64,000 nucleotides of DNA from Effrenium voratum (Eukaryota > Sar > Dinophyceae > Suessiales > Symbiodiniaceae): the NCBI GenBank assembly GCA_963377175.1, contig CAUJNA010003316.1, forward strand, positions 1,441,501 through 1,505,500, in the 5' to 3' direction. The notes beneath the pieces were generated by a model, which was not told the origin of the DNA, did no database searches, and saw only the letters and a program-made list of their open reading frames with translations. This document shows positions 34,190 to 45,959 of the stretch, piece by piece; the first letter of the stretch is position 1, and the number at the start of each line of letters is the position of its first letter. Both the position numbers and the translations under genes were made by a program.

Positions 34190-34620
34190 AAATGTCGCTT
34201 AGACGTTTCGATGATATGTGTGTGTAAAAGTGGCGCTCAGAAGTGTCGCGCAGAGGAGTGTCTCCCAAAAGTGTCGCCCAGATGGAAGTGTATAATTTTC
34301 GCTCGAATTGTCGCTCAGGAGTGTTGCTCAGAAGTGTCGCTTGCAGAAGCGTCGCTCAGTTTGACGTATTTTGTCGCTCAGAAGTACGGTTCAGGATTGT
34401 CTCTTGATGCTTAGATTGCCGAGATGTGCCAATCAAAGGCCGCTTCGGAGGGTAATTCGAATTTCTGGTTGTAAGTGTACTCAGAAGTGTTGCTCTCTGT
34501 AGCGTCTCTCAAAAGTGTCAGTGACAAAAGTCTTTCACGAGCGTTGCGTTGAAGAATCGGTTGAGCGGCCGGTCAGAAGCCCAGAAGCGTCGCTCAAAGC
34601 ATGGCTTCAGCTGGACAACA
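34190..34620 (+). repeat. Degenerate GTGTCGCTCAGAA repeat
   Basis: About 20 imperfect copies of a 13-18-bp phrase (AAGTGTCGC, TCGCTCAGAAGTGTC). Irregular spacing, no stable period. Confidence 0.8.
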
Positions 34621-34714
34621 TTGCTCAAGTTGACGAAATGCACACTTCAATCAGGTATCAGGCTGCATCCATCTTCCGCATGAACATTTGGGAGACACAC
34701 ATGGGAATTTTCAG

Positions 34715-37145
34715 TGCTGGATGCCAGTTCAAAGCAGAAGGGACGCGGATTTCTTAAATAGGCCAATGCAACCCCGCCCGTTGCCGCATGCGACACACGA
34801 GCTTTGAGTCAATCATTGGATGTTGCACCCCAGAAAACCTGATTTTTTAAATCCCATTAGCCCACGCATTGCAGCAGAACAGGGGAGGCCTTTTCCGTGG
34901 TAGTCTTCGAGCTGGCTCCGCTGGTTCCTCGCACTCTTTGCATGCGGGCGGAAGCAAGCAGCAAGGCGTTGATGCTTCCCCCGCCCTGTGCGTCACACCG
35001 CCAACGGAAGCTGATCGGGAAGGGGTGAGAAAACTAGTTTTGTTTGGTGAACTTCCTTTTTTTCCATGGTTGTTGCAACCAGGTACTTAGTTCGCCAACT
35101 GGGCTTGATCGGTGTTCCCGAGTCAACAGACTTCGACTTGCGCAACAGATTTCAGAGTTCAGAGAGACTCCCCTCTTCGTGTTTTGCTTGGGGCCTTGGA
35201 AGGTCAACCAGTGCAGCAACAGCAAGACTAGCTATCGAATGTGACTTTGTTGCAAACAAGCAGAGCGCTTCGGAGTCGCTTTTTGAAGCAAACTCTTGGA
35301 CTTGAGCCATCACGGCATCCCATGGTTCAGCCGGGCGGGCGATTGGACTCTTACTGTCCACCGGCTGGCCGTTTCAGGATGCGAGACCGAGAAACGTCGA
35401 GCGAAGCTCGGAATGACATTTGGGCCGATTCAGCATGCATTTCCGGACGACTTGGTCTGGCTGTGCAGTGGAGCAGACAGTCTGCCAAATTCATCCCGAC
35501 AGAGATCTTTGGGGCTTCCTTTTTTGGCGAGAGGACTGTCGATTGATTGGAGGGACGCCTTGTTGTTCCCATGCTTGGAAACGCATCACTCCATTTTGGG
35601 GATTTGCCGCTAGGGCGCAACGTACTTGGGGGGTTGCCCTTTACAAGCAAAGGTGTCGAGCCTTAGCATCAGTCCACAAAGGTGCTGCAAGGTGAGCAAA
35701 CGCAGAGCTCGCAGCACCCAGCAAGTTTCGGCCTCTTGTGCGACAATGTGCCAATGCAGTATGCGTAAATTGCGCAACTTGTGCTTATTGACTCATCATT
35801 TGACAATGTTGCCTTTGCGCGTTTTTGTTCCTCAATCTATTCCACATATTGCATGCCCTTCATGTGCCCATGGATGACTCTGGAGTCTGGAGAAATGATT
35901 GCTTGAACACACAGCCTGAGTCAAATTCAGGCCCTTTGAGACTTCTTTGAAATCTGTACACATCGGAATGCGACATTGCTCAACAATGTGGTTGCATGAG
36001 GCAGAACAATCGAGTCCAAGCCGTCAAAGGAAGCTTCAGAGACAGCCCAGACGTAGATACTCACAGTGCATAAGCATCAGGCAGACGCCCGCGAGATCCG
36101 CGGTCGAGCTGTCTACAATCTATTGCTTTCAACACCTGATCCAATAACCAGCGAAAAAAGGCGCGGTCTCCATGTCCAGGTCCTCGGAACACGGAGCATG
36201 TCGAGGACAAAGCCGCGGCTAGGGTTTGCTTGGGTCTACCCGTCTCTGAGGAGTTCATTAGTTGTGGGAGCTTCCCGTGCTGGTTGCGCACATGTCAGAG
36301 ACTTGCTTCCCGAGTTCATATCCTAATATTCCTTTCAGAGGACCACTTTAGTTGTAAATTAAAGAAACAAAAAAACGTGCATCTTGTTGCAAATCCGCTC
36401 AGGTTTGAGGAGAGAGGGAGGAGTGCCACAGGAGAGAAATCTCAGCTGAGTGGGGGCTCAAAGATGTTGAGGCTCACACGGCCTGGCAGATTTGTTATGG
36501 AGTTTCTTGTGTCGGACCCTTGCGCCAGTGACTCAACGCTGGTAGTTGTTTGAGCCCAAATCAACAAGCCTCGATTCTACCGGTACCTTCCCATTCTTTC
36601 CAGGGATCTTACTTGCTAGAGCACCTCTGGAATCCCAGGAAAAACGGATCCGGTTTTTGAAGAAAAAAAACGATGGTTGAAAAGAATGGAGAGTCAACCC
36701 CTGGAAAGATGTTGATTTGCTACCATTGAGCAGTGGCTTGGGCTTGCCTAGGCTGGCCAACCATTTCGCAAGCAACAACTTGAAGGGATTGGAATCCCCG
36801 TCCAAACAGTTTATCCACACACACACACCCAGGGCTGGACACTTAGCGACGATCTTGCAGGCCTGGACCCTAACAAAACAATACTAGCCTAAGTAGGGAC
36901 GTTGCAAAATGGCGCGTTGTCAACCTCCGCGGATGCAAAATGCACAATCGACCCCATGTGTCCACCATTTGCGGGCTGGGGGCAGCTTGGTTTGCGCAGG
37001 GCGTGCCCCTTTGACACGTGCTCCACAAGGCGTGGGCGTCGAGACGTTGGGGCGTTGGGGCGATGGCACCGTTTGAGCAACCTGCTTGGCGTCTTGTGAG
37101 CTTTGGAACCCATGGTGGTTTCCGGGGGAGACCAAATATGGGCCA
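34715..37145 (+). repeat. Unit 3 downstream modules (partner 29,085-31,500)
   Basis: Same module order as the partner, with a hairpin element present only here at 36,582-36,703. Confidence 0.85.
36582..36703. mobile_element. Short hairpin (MITE-like) element, copy 1
   Basis: Left arm GGTACCTTCCCATTCTTTCC and right arm GAAAAGAATGGAGAGTCAACC are imperfect reverse complements. An inner segment AAAACGGATCCGGTTTTT is also palindromic. Homologous modules at 30.9 and 48.06 kb have different sequence at this point. A second copy lies at 62,886-62,996. Confidence 0.65.
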
Positions 37146-37149
37146 GAAT

Positions 37150-37390
37150 CTGCGAGGTTTTTTTCTGCGTAGCCGGATTTGTGCCATGGTTTGGGGTGCT
37201 TGAGGTAGTGGTGCTGCTTGTGTCGTTTGCGTTGCTCTTGGGTGGGTGTTGTTTCGCTTGCTTGGCTTAGTGCTGCGTTGGCCATCAAGACATCCGGAAA
37301 GCATAGAACAAATCCAGTTGCTTAAGCGCACACACTCCAAGTGTGCAATAGTTAATCAAATGTACGCTCCAAACGGCTCAAAGAGTAAAA
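37150..37390 (+). repeat. Mobile module P, direct copy 1
   Basis: GCGTAGCCGGATTTGTGCC ... GCATCCGGAAAGCA-type landmarks, about 240 bp. Same orientation as 48.54 kb and opposite to 20.3-20.6 kb. It is followed by an A/T microsatellite (37,405-37,460), as at 48.76 kb. Confidence 0.7.
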
Positions 37391-37589
37391 TGTATGTATA
37401 AATGTTATATATATATATACACATACATACATATATATATATATATAATATATTTATATGTACGTACAGAAGGGCCCCTGATGGGGGGTGGGTATTTGGA
37501 CACACAGGGATTTCGCAGTTGTTTTGCGTATGTTTCCTTTGCGCTTTTCCAAAAAACCCAAAAAGGCCTCGAGAAAACCAAACAAAAAT

Positions 37590-37990
37590 GCCAAACTGTC
37601 AGACCCTAACTCAGTCAACATGGAATGTCAGACCCTAACTCAGTCAACATGGATACATAGGGTCTCAGATTTTTGTTTTGTTGTGTTCTCGAGGTTTTTT
37701 GCACATTAAACAAAAAACAAACTCGATAAAAACCAAGAACAACAAAACACAAAATGTCAGATCCTAACTCAGCCAACATGGATACATAGGGTCTGATATT
37801 TTAGTTGTTTTTGTGTTCTCGAGTTTTTTGCACTTGTTAAAATGAAATGGCCTCGAGCAAACAAAACCGAACTGTCAGACCCTACCTCAGCCAGCAAGGA
37901 TACATAAGGTCTGAAATGTTGTTTTTGTTTTTTTGGGGTTTCTCGAGGTTTGCTTGGTTTTGAGGTTGGGGTCAGCAAGAAGAAACAAAT
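37590..37990. repeat. Three tandem 120-130-bp palindromic units
   Basis: Each unit has TCAGACCCTA, a spacer of about 25 bp, then TAGGGTCTGA or a close variant, so each can form a stem. The pattern recurs at 37,626, 37,755 and 37,873, with an extra half unit at 37,597. CTCGAG with T- or A-runs separates units. Confidence 0.8.
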
Positions 37991-38034
37991 ATCCGCAAGA
38001 AGGAAACATTTGCCATCGCGGCCTGGGCATTTCA

Positions 38035-38960
38035 CTTGCTAAGTGCAACCGAATTCTATTCATATGAATTGAAAGAAGTAGCCAGCTTGTCTTTCCTTGC
38101 CATATTATCCAGATTACAGCTAAAATCCAATTACAGTCTTAGATACTTGGAAAGGAAATCCATCTTTATTCTGGTTCAAAACAGTAACACAAATTGAATC
38201 AGTTAGAAGAAACTACCAGCTTGTCTTTCCTTACTAAATTCTAGCAATAAACATGTCAAACAAAGATCATATTTGGAAAGAAAATCCCATTCAGATTTGG
38301 ATGAAATTCCTGTTTACAATGTACTCAATTAAGAATAATAAAGCAAATATATAATATTTGGATACGACCCCATGACACACATCTAAAACTAACAGTTACC
38401 CTTCTAATCGGAACCATTGCTTGGAAGGAAAGTGCTGACTAATATCTAATTCGAGAGCATGAAGTGAAGTCTGATCGAAATCCAATTTGAATGTAAGTAA
38501 TTCCTCGCAATGTAAACCTTGCAAACAAATTGCAATGCAATCAGCTTTTTGCCATGGGCTTTCCGAGCTTTTTTCAGAGGCTTGCATTGCAAATTAGAAG
38601 AAACAACAAGCTTCTCTTTCTTCAGCAGATTCCCGATTAAAATCCTACTTGGGAAGGGACACCTATTTAAATTCTAATTCAACATACTGTGTTAACTTGA
38701 AGGCTAATCAAGATTTGATTCAACCTAAAGCGGTGCAATCTAAAACCAAAAAATATGACGTTGCATTTCCTTTGAGTTTCTATTGGTTGGTCTCTCCTTT
38801 TATGGGGCAGGCAATTCAGAATAAACGACCAACTTGTCTTTCCATAATCATATAGGGTTCTATTTGAATTCTAATTCAGTTCTAATGCTACACACTGCAA
38901 CAGGAATGACAAGAAAGATGCTAAGAGAATTGCAGCTACACTGGTAATAGACAAGACACT
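38035..38960. repeat. AT-rich island with repeated CAGCTTGTCTTTCC
   Basis: About 0.9 kb, clearly more AT-rich than its neighbours. CAGCTTGTCTTTCC or a close variant recurs at 38,085, 38,217, 38,611 and 38,830. No frame longer than about 70 codons. It lies inside the 1.7-kb element. Confidence 0.7.
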
Positions 38961-39573
38961 TTTGGCGACTGGCCTGTCCTTCAACACTGTCTGATAGTGC
39001 AATTGACAAGCAATTATGGGCCCTGTTCAAGGTCCAATTGTTTGATGAAGCCTGTTGAAACAGACAAGCGATTTGGGCACAACATCCAAGGTCCACAGCA
39101 CTAAAAGTGCATTGCCCGTGGGGTTGAAATTGGTGAATCTTATGGGTTTCAAAAACCCACCCCCCATGAGGGGACGCTCTCTCTCTCTCTATATATATAT
39201 ACACATGTTCCCAACCAATTTGAGCGCCGATCAAAGCTTGGAGTGAAGATTTCACCAAAGCGCTCAACCATAAACATGGACAGAAGTCAACGCCCATTGA
39301 ATTATTTTCCAGGTTACTTTTGGGTAGACCAAGTTAATACCGGGTGTGTATTTCAACTCATTCGGGTTTATTGCAAATTGAAGCCCAAACATGGGGCGAG
39401 TTGTTAACTTTCAGTATTAGGGTTGCTTATTAGGGGGGGTTGCGTTTAAGGTCCTGCCAAAAGCGGTTCAGGTCATTTCTGTTGAAATCATGCCGTGAGG
39501 CTGTCGGGACATTTAAATTGACAATTGACCCATTTGCCATTGGGCACATATGTATATATAAAAAATTTATGTA

Positions 39574-40345
39574 TGTCAGCTTACACGCACTTTGTTTTTC
39601 CTTGCACGGGACTATTGTTTGCGCAAATGTGAAGACACGCCGATCGAGGGCAAGAACACTATCAAACCACATGTTGTTTTGCTGACCGACTTTGTGTCCC
39701 GACAGTCCCCCCCCCCACCGGCCGTATACAAAAACTGTTTTTTGTAAGCAGCCTGGCTGTGGGTTGGCTGTGGGTCGGGTAGGAGGTCCAGGAATGCTCA
39801 AATACCAAGCATCCTTAAACGCACCCCCCCCCCCCCACAAATTGAAGGAATTGCGTGGGAAGGGGGGGGGGGGGGAAAAAATACACCCCGCCCCCCCCCC
39901 GAATTTAAGCAATTGTGTGGGGGGTGGGGGGGGGGGGGAGCGGCAAAAATCCTTAAATACACCCCCTTCCCCATCTCTGAATTTTGGGTGGCACGGGAAT
40001 GTGGGGGTGGGTGGAAAATCCTAAAATTCAGCGGGGGTGTATTTCAGGATTTCCCCCCCCCCCCCCTCCCGGCACAATTCCTTAAGTTCTGGGCGGGGGG
40101 GGGGGGAGTATTTAAGGCGTCCCGGACCTTCTCCCCAACCCACAGCCAGGCTGTTTACAAAAACAAGTTTTTGTCTACGGCCGGCGGGGGGGGAGGGGTC
40201 GGGACTGTCGCGACACAAAGTCGGTAAGCAACAAACACAAGTGCTTTCATAGTTTGATTGTTCTCGAACCGCGTGTCTTGACATTTGCGCAAACAATAGT
40301 CCCGCGTAAGGACGGAAAACAATGCGTGCAAGCTGTTGGTGTGAC
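39574..40345. mobile_element. Foldback element rich in G/C homopolymers
   Basis: The outer parts are inverted copies of each other: left GGGACTATTGTTTGCGCAAA, GACTTTGTGTCCCGACAGTC, AGCCTGGCTGTGGGTTGG; right (reverse complement) the same landmarks in order. Arms are about 250 bp. The centre alternates runs of 8-15 C and G with AATTCCTTAA-type pieces that also pair. No gene. Confidence 0.8.
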
Positions 40346-40619
40346 AACCCCTTCAACAGATCCCAAGGTCAATGGGCGATATGTGCCTCTTTGTTAGGTC
40401 AGCGAGCCTAATTTAAGGCACTTGCGGCCATGTTGGGTTCATGTCGTCGCAAGCGGATGAGTGTACTTGCGCGGAGGGCCGCCCTTAGGACGACCCCCTC
40501 TTCCTTAAATACAACCCTGACCACTAAAGACTGAAAGTTGACACGAGTCCTGCTGGCTTCATCAAAAACAGCAACCACGAACGGCCCTTTCCGACGGTCT
40601 TCTAAAGCGGCCCTAAGAC
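40346..40619. other. No gene recognised
   Basis: Unique-looking 270 bp between the foldback element and the inverted Q module. The minus-strand frame 40408-40737 has no domain. Confidence 0.4.
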
Positions 40620-40910
40620 AACCCCTTTGATTGGGCACAAGGAGTTGCAACAACTTCAGCGTTTCCTTGGAGTTTGTATATTTGAGACCTCTGGGGGTTT
40701 CCTGTTCTTCTTTTCCTTGGAGGGTTGTCCCCTTCAATTAACCCCCTCAGAAGCCAACTTGCAATTGTAGATCACCCAGCAACTTCAATGCAAGAACACG
40801 GGGGCAATGACCAGAGCACCACTTTTTGGGCAGTCCAAGGGCGTTGATTTCTGTGCCTGTTTATGGTTGAGCAGCTTTTCATCAATCTCCACTCCAAGTT
40901 TTTGACCGAC
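40620..40910 (-). repeat. Module Q, inverted copy
   Basis: Reverse complement of 48,855-49,160 (landmarks TTGAGCAGCTTTTCATCAATC, AACACGGGGGCAATGACC). Part of it also occurs in the + direction at 39,210-39,296. In the strand of 48.9 kb it reads KLGVEIDEKLLNHKQAQKS, conserved as peptide in two copies, but no complete gene is visible. Confidence 0.7.
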
Positions 40911-41404
40911 AATTCGGGACCCAATTTTGGGACATACCGACGAGTTTGCTCCCAGCCTCAAGGTTGGTCTCAAATGGGACTTGGGTGTTTTTTGGTCACG
41001 TGACAAATCTCCTGCTCTAGTTCGCATGGATGAAGCCCCGTGAACACACACACACACACCAGACAAGAAATGTTGAGTCTGATCTATATGGGCAAGTAGG
41101 CACCAACAATGACCGTTTGTCGTGTGGCTTTGCCATTTGCCCTACAAGCGATGTTTGTGATCTTACAACTCGCCGAAGTGTGTGGAAACCTTTCTGCCAC
41201 CCCATTCCCGCAACCCTCAACTCCCCTTGTTAAAGACATCCTTGGCGAGAAAGACTACTGTCAGCGGACATCCCAGGGATCCTCAAATATGCGCAGGAGT
41301 TTCAAAGAGGCAATTGAGCGCACTGGCTTGAAAGTGTCTGACTGCCAGCGCCGCTTTTTGTCTTGGGACTAGCCTGAGCTGACAGAAAAGCAGAAAGATT
41401 GGCC

Positions 41405-41953
41405 ATGTCCTCCAGCAACTGGGATGAGGCCTTGCCGCCATCGTGCACAGCTCTCATGTTCAAGCTTCGCCGCAAAATGACGCAGCAAGAGTTCCTTGTG
41501 CGTTTCAATGCGGTGTGTGGGTATGACTTCTCCAAGAGTTGCCCATACAACTTCGTTCACCTCCCTTGGTCCACGCTGGCAATCGTGAACTTCGTGAACG
41601 AGGAGGAGTGTGCCGACTGCTGGGTTCGGACCAAGAAGCTCAAGGCGGCGGGAGAGATGAAGGGTGCACGACCAGCCACCCACCACGGGCTGGAGAGAAA
41701 TTTGGTGGATTACCTCTCCCGAGCCAAAGGCAGCGTTCAGATCACCACAAGGCCCCCCCTTGTGTTTGACCGGGGAAGCTCGATCTCCTTGGCTCAGGCA
41801 TGCCGCTGTCTCGGGCTAGGCGTGATGCGCGCCGAGGCACCCAAGGCACCCAACTTCCATCAGATTCAACTAGACCTTTGTTCAGTGTCTCAGACGTCGG
41901 TTTGGCACTACCTCGGGCAGATGCCGGGCACGCAGATCTTGCTTGACCTCTGA
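41405..41953 (+). CDS. Small RRM protein, Mei2-like, array copy 4 (subfamily B)
   Basis: 182 residues from ATG 41405. Subfamily B differs from A by EEECADCW for GQACADCW, RPATHHGLERNLVDY for QPAAHHGLESNLVDY, a 3-residue insertion before PPLVF, and HYLGQ for HYLKQ. This copy has LMFKLRRKM in strand 1 (Arg for Gly) and a longer linker (GVMRAEAPKAPNFHQ). The upstream block with CTAGCCTGAGCTGACAG is intact. Confidence 0.6.
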   Translation: MSSSNWDEALPPSCTALMFKLRRKMTQQEFLVRFNAVCGYDFSKSCPYNFVHLPWSTLAIVNFVNEEECADCWVRTKKLKAAGEMKGARPATHHGLERNLVDYLSRAKGSVQITTRPPLVFDRGSSISLAQACRCLGLGVMRAEAPKAPNFHQIQLDLCSVSQTSVWHYLGQMPGTQILLDL

Positions 41954-43790
41954 GCCGGCCAGTGAGTTGGAACCTTTCGCTATACCCAGCGCAGGCTCGG
42001 GGGCAAAGTCCAACCCTTCAAACCACAGCTTGCGGTTTGCTTTTTTCGGCAGCAGCCTGTTCTGCACGAGGCTGGTTCAAATCTCAAGCTTCAGGAAAAG
42101 CCTGGCTCGCAACACCAACAAGTATAACAAGTGGGAATGAGCCTTTTTCCAAACCAGCGGGCTTCTTTTGGGTGGCTTCACTGAAGTTGTTCCCACCAAG
42201 CCGGCAGAGAGCTTGGTTTCTTCCAACCAGGTCGACCATAAGTGCGAACTGGAAAGGCCGAGCAAGCGCAGTCTGAGAAATCATCCAAGATGTTGCAAGT
42301 TGTGCAACGTGTTTACGCACAACAGCGCTCGGATGGTTCTTCCAGTTGACTGGACTCGCAATGTGGTTCTGGCATCGTTTTTCTCTGAGGAGTGTTTCTC
42401 CGAACGGTTTTGTTTGTTTGGTAGGCTGAGTCCAGTTTATCAGCGGCCTGGGTTGTTCAAACTCATTCCTGGTGCTTTCCCTCGTCCACTGCGGATTACG
42501 ACAGGCATCCGGAGCCCCATTTTGAACAAACCCGTGCAAATGTTTGAGAGGTTGCAAAGGTGTCGCTGAAGCGTCATGTGGCAGGCGCCTGGGGAGAGAA
42601 TAGTCTCTGAAAATTGTCATGAACGAAATGTATTGAGATGAGCATTGCTTCAGTCAAAGCTGTAGCCGCCGAACAAGACGCCGTTGCTCAAGAATACGAG
42701 CGATGCTTCTTGAGTCTTGAGCCAGAGCTGTCTAGCCAGAGGCCAAGCCCAAAACTACCTCAATAAACATGTCTTTGCTTGTTTTTGGGACGAGCAGGGG
42801 TAATCTATTTTACCACAACAGCTAGCAAGCAAGCAAATGGAAGGTTTCCTTACAAATGAGCAGGGGTGATTTATTGTACCGCACAACAGCTGGTATAGAT
42901 AGATGGATAGGAATAGATAGAGAGATAGATAGGCAGATCAGATAGACACATAGATAGGTAGATATAGAGATGGATAGACAGATCAGATAGATGAAGCGCG
43001 GATCTCGGTTGCAAACCGTTTTCGGCACGCTGCGCTTTGTGTTGCATTCAGGCAAATTGACATTGTGGTGGCATTTGTTTACGGCCTTTGTGCCGGGCAG
43101 CTTGGCCAACGATGCGCCCGGAACGATGGCTGCTTCTTCTTGTTTGGGGGGATCAAGTCTGGCTTCCTTCTTCGGAAACTGCCCGCCCTGGTTTTTTTCT
43201 GACTCGGCCCCAGAGTTTTCGGGACGGTTCTGCGCCGACCTCTCGGCCTGCATCATACTTACTTGCATTGGTTATTGGCAGACATGCTTGGCTGCAAGGC
43301 CTGCTCTTTGTAGCGCAAACACCTTTGTTTTTGATGGGGGCAATGTCTCACACTATTTGGGTGAAAATGGCCACCTTTGGTGCCATCTACACCTGATGAC
43401 GGGATGTCTCAGTAGCGCCACGCCCGCAAGAAAAAACAAAACCGTTTTTCTTCCACCCTAACCATAGCCTTTCACTTCTCCTGCCTGGCGCCTGAGAAAA
43501 TACAACTAAGACGGCCATTAGAAAAGATAGAAATGGACTCAAAATGAAAATCAGGTGAGGGAAAACAGATACTGTAAATAATAACAAGGAGCGGAAGCAT
43601 GGAATTACAGTCATGTTGTGTGATAAGAATTTCCTTTTCACTGTCAAGAGTCTCGCAAATTTCTGAATCCGAAAGTGGAGGTAGGAATCTTAGGTTTTCT
43701 GAGACTCTGGGGGGGTAAACTGTTTGCGCGGGTCGTAGCTTTGCTTCGTAGATTTGGGGGGAATCCAACACAGCATGAGTGGCAAAGCAC
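41954..43790 (+). other. Unit 4 3' flank and modules
   Basis: 3' flank to 42,620, then the short GATA array, then the TTCTGCGCCGACCTCTC module at 43.2 kb. The ORF-like run 42991-43461 reads WRH.. without a domain. No CDS called. Confidence 0.55.
42894..42992 (+). repeat. Short GATA array
   Basis: About 100 bp of GATAGATAGA with CAGATCAGATAGA variants. It lies downstream of the 3' flank in unit 4. Confidence 0.9.
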
Positions 43791-44165
43791 AAAACTCTGC
43801 CCAGGTATGCAACTTGGTATGGCGCATAACTTTACTTAAGGTTCCTACGCTGTCGACATTCAAGACGCAAGGCGGGTCCCTTGATCCTCTGATTTGTTTG
43901 CGGCGCTGAACATGACATCCAAAACATGTTTAGCAGCTCCCAAGAGTGCCCAGGCTTTGAACATGTAAATGTCTGTACCCTGCCGCGAGCTGCGGGAACG
44001 CAGACTTCTTGATGCTGGAACGTGGCTTCATCATCCTCATCGTGTCCAGCACCCCCAGCTGAGGATGCTGAAAGCATCCTCGGAATTGCAAACCGCGCTG
44101 AATGCCGACTTCTTGCGCATCTTGCCAATGGGTTGGTATGAGCGAGCACAAAAGCATGGAGTCTG
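43785..44165 (+). repeat. Segmental duplicate of 28,110-28,470
   Basis: Shared landmarks in order, with about 85-90% similarity by eye and several small indels. Confidence 0.8.
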
Positions 44166-44239
44166 TAGGAAGGCACCCGCGTGCTCAGGCAGCGGGCTGC
44201 CATTACACCAACTGGTGATAATAAGTGACAACATGTGTT

Positions 44240-44800
44240 TCTTCCCCAGAGTTGCAAGCGGCGCCCAACGCAACAAGAGACAAAAGTTAACAAAAGAACG
44301 ACGACGGTGAGTATGACGATGACCACGATCATAATAGTGATGATGAGTGCACCCCCAGCTTTCCAAGCGGCGCCGAGCGTGACATCCAAAATTCAATCAC
44401 ACATGGGTAGAAGAGATTGACGACGACGATGATGATAATGACATCCCCAAAATCTAGAAGTTCAAGAATAGAAGAGAACGATGCCGACGTTGATGACATT
44501 GATGCTGATTGCACCCCCAGCGTTGCACGCGGTGCCTAACGTGATACCCAACGTCTCTATCTACACATTGTATGTGTACAAGCCGAGAAGAGGATGATGG
44601 CGACAATGAGGATACTGATCATGACTGCATCCCAGCAGCGCGAGCGAGCGCTGCCAGAAGAGAAGGATGACGACGATGACGATGAGGATTGCGTCCCAAG
44701 CTTGCAAGCGGCGCCTAACGTGACATCCAAAATCTATCTATAGAAAAAGATTTGTGAGAGTGGAGAAAATAATGACGACGATGATGAGAATGGGGATTTC
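44240..44800 (+). repeat. CACCCCCAGC dispersed unit, cluster 4
   Basis: Five copies of the same unit as at 28.5-29.07 kb, in the same order and with matching variants (for example CATGGGTAGAAGAGATTGACG in both clusters), so the cluster duplicated as a block. Confidence 0.8.
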
Positions 44801-45959
44801 GGGAACACACATGGGAAGGTTCAGTGCCGGATGCCAGTTCAAAGCAGGAGGGACACGGATGTCTTAAATAGGCCAATATCATTCCGCTCAACTGCCGCAT
44901 GCGACACGGGAGCTTTGTTTGAATCATTGGACGTTGCACCCCAGAAAACCTGGTTTCTAAAGCCCATTCGCCCACGCATTGCATCAGAGCAGGAGGCCTT
45001 TTCCCATGATAGTCTCCAAGCTGGCTCCGCTGGCTCCTTGCACTCCGGGCATGAGGGCGGAAGCAAGCAGCAAGGCGTTGATGCTTCCCCCGCCTGCACG
45101 TCACACCGCCAACGGAAGCTGATCGGGAAGCGGCGAAAAACTAGTTTTTTGGTCGGGAGCCTTCATATTTTCCATGGTTTTTGAAACCGGGTACTTAGTT
45201 CGCCAATTCGGCTTGATCGGTGTTCCCGAGTCAACAGACGTCAAGCCTTGTGCCACAGATTTCGGAGTTCAGAGAGACTCTCTTCTTCGTGCCTGCTTAA
45301 GGTCAATCAGTGCATCAATAGCATACAGAATGTGAGTTTGTTTACAAACAAGCAGCGTGCTTCGGAGTCGCTTCTTAGATTCTGGAAGCAACTCCTGGAT
45401 TTGAACCCTCGCAACATGCCATGGTTCAGCCGGGCGGGCGATTTGCTGTTCACCATCCACTGGCTGCTGTTTCAGGCCGCGAGAGCGAGAAACGTGGAGC
45501 GAAGCTCGGACTGAGACTTCGCCCGACTCTGCTTGCTGCGGAGCTATCAGTCTGCCAGTTTCATCCCAGCACAGATTTCGGGGTTTCCTTTCAGAAGCGC
45601 CCGCCATGGGGCCTGCGTTTGAGAACAACACGCATCAGTGCACCATTCCCATGTCTCTATAACAAGGACCCCAAGAAAACCTTTAAACAAGGCAGTTAAA
45701 CTCAAATACCAATCCCTGGAGAAAATGACCAGCACCTCCAAGGTGTTGTTCGGGGGATTGTTTTTTTGTTTTTCCCGAAGAGCTGAAAGCTTTGGGGTCT
45801 CAGCCCAGATAGGCTCCGGGGTGGCGGTAAGGTTCCACGAGGGTTGCGCCAGGGTTCCACCAGGGTTTTAGGTGCGATAGACAGAGCACCGCATGCTGTT
45901 GGGGAGATCACCTGAGCCTATGTTTATTGCTTTTTTGGTTTCTCGAAGTGTTTGCACGT

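Larger units (their letters stand above)
37467..39179. mobile_element. 1.7-kb element with terminal inverted repeats, family 1
   Basis: Left end CAGAAGGGCCCCTGATGGGG... and right end ...CCCCATGAGGGGACGCTC. Over 25 bp the termini (GGCCCCTGATGGGGGG and on) match as inverted repeats with three differences. The ends resemble those of the element at 45,592-47,461. No transposase frame was seen. The flanks are A/T and CT microsatellite, so a target duplication cannot be recognised. Confidence 0.65.

Noticed and set aside
38035..38960. A second viral or organellar insertion because of high AT
   Set aside because: No frames, RNA genes or viral motifs; its content is a decayed repeat inside a TIR element.
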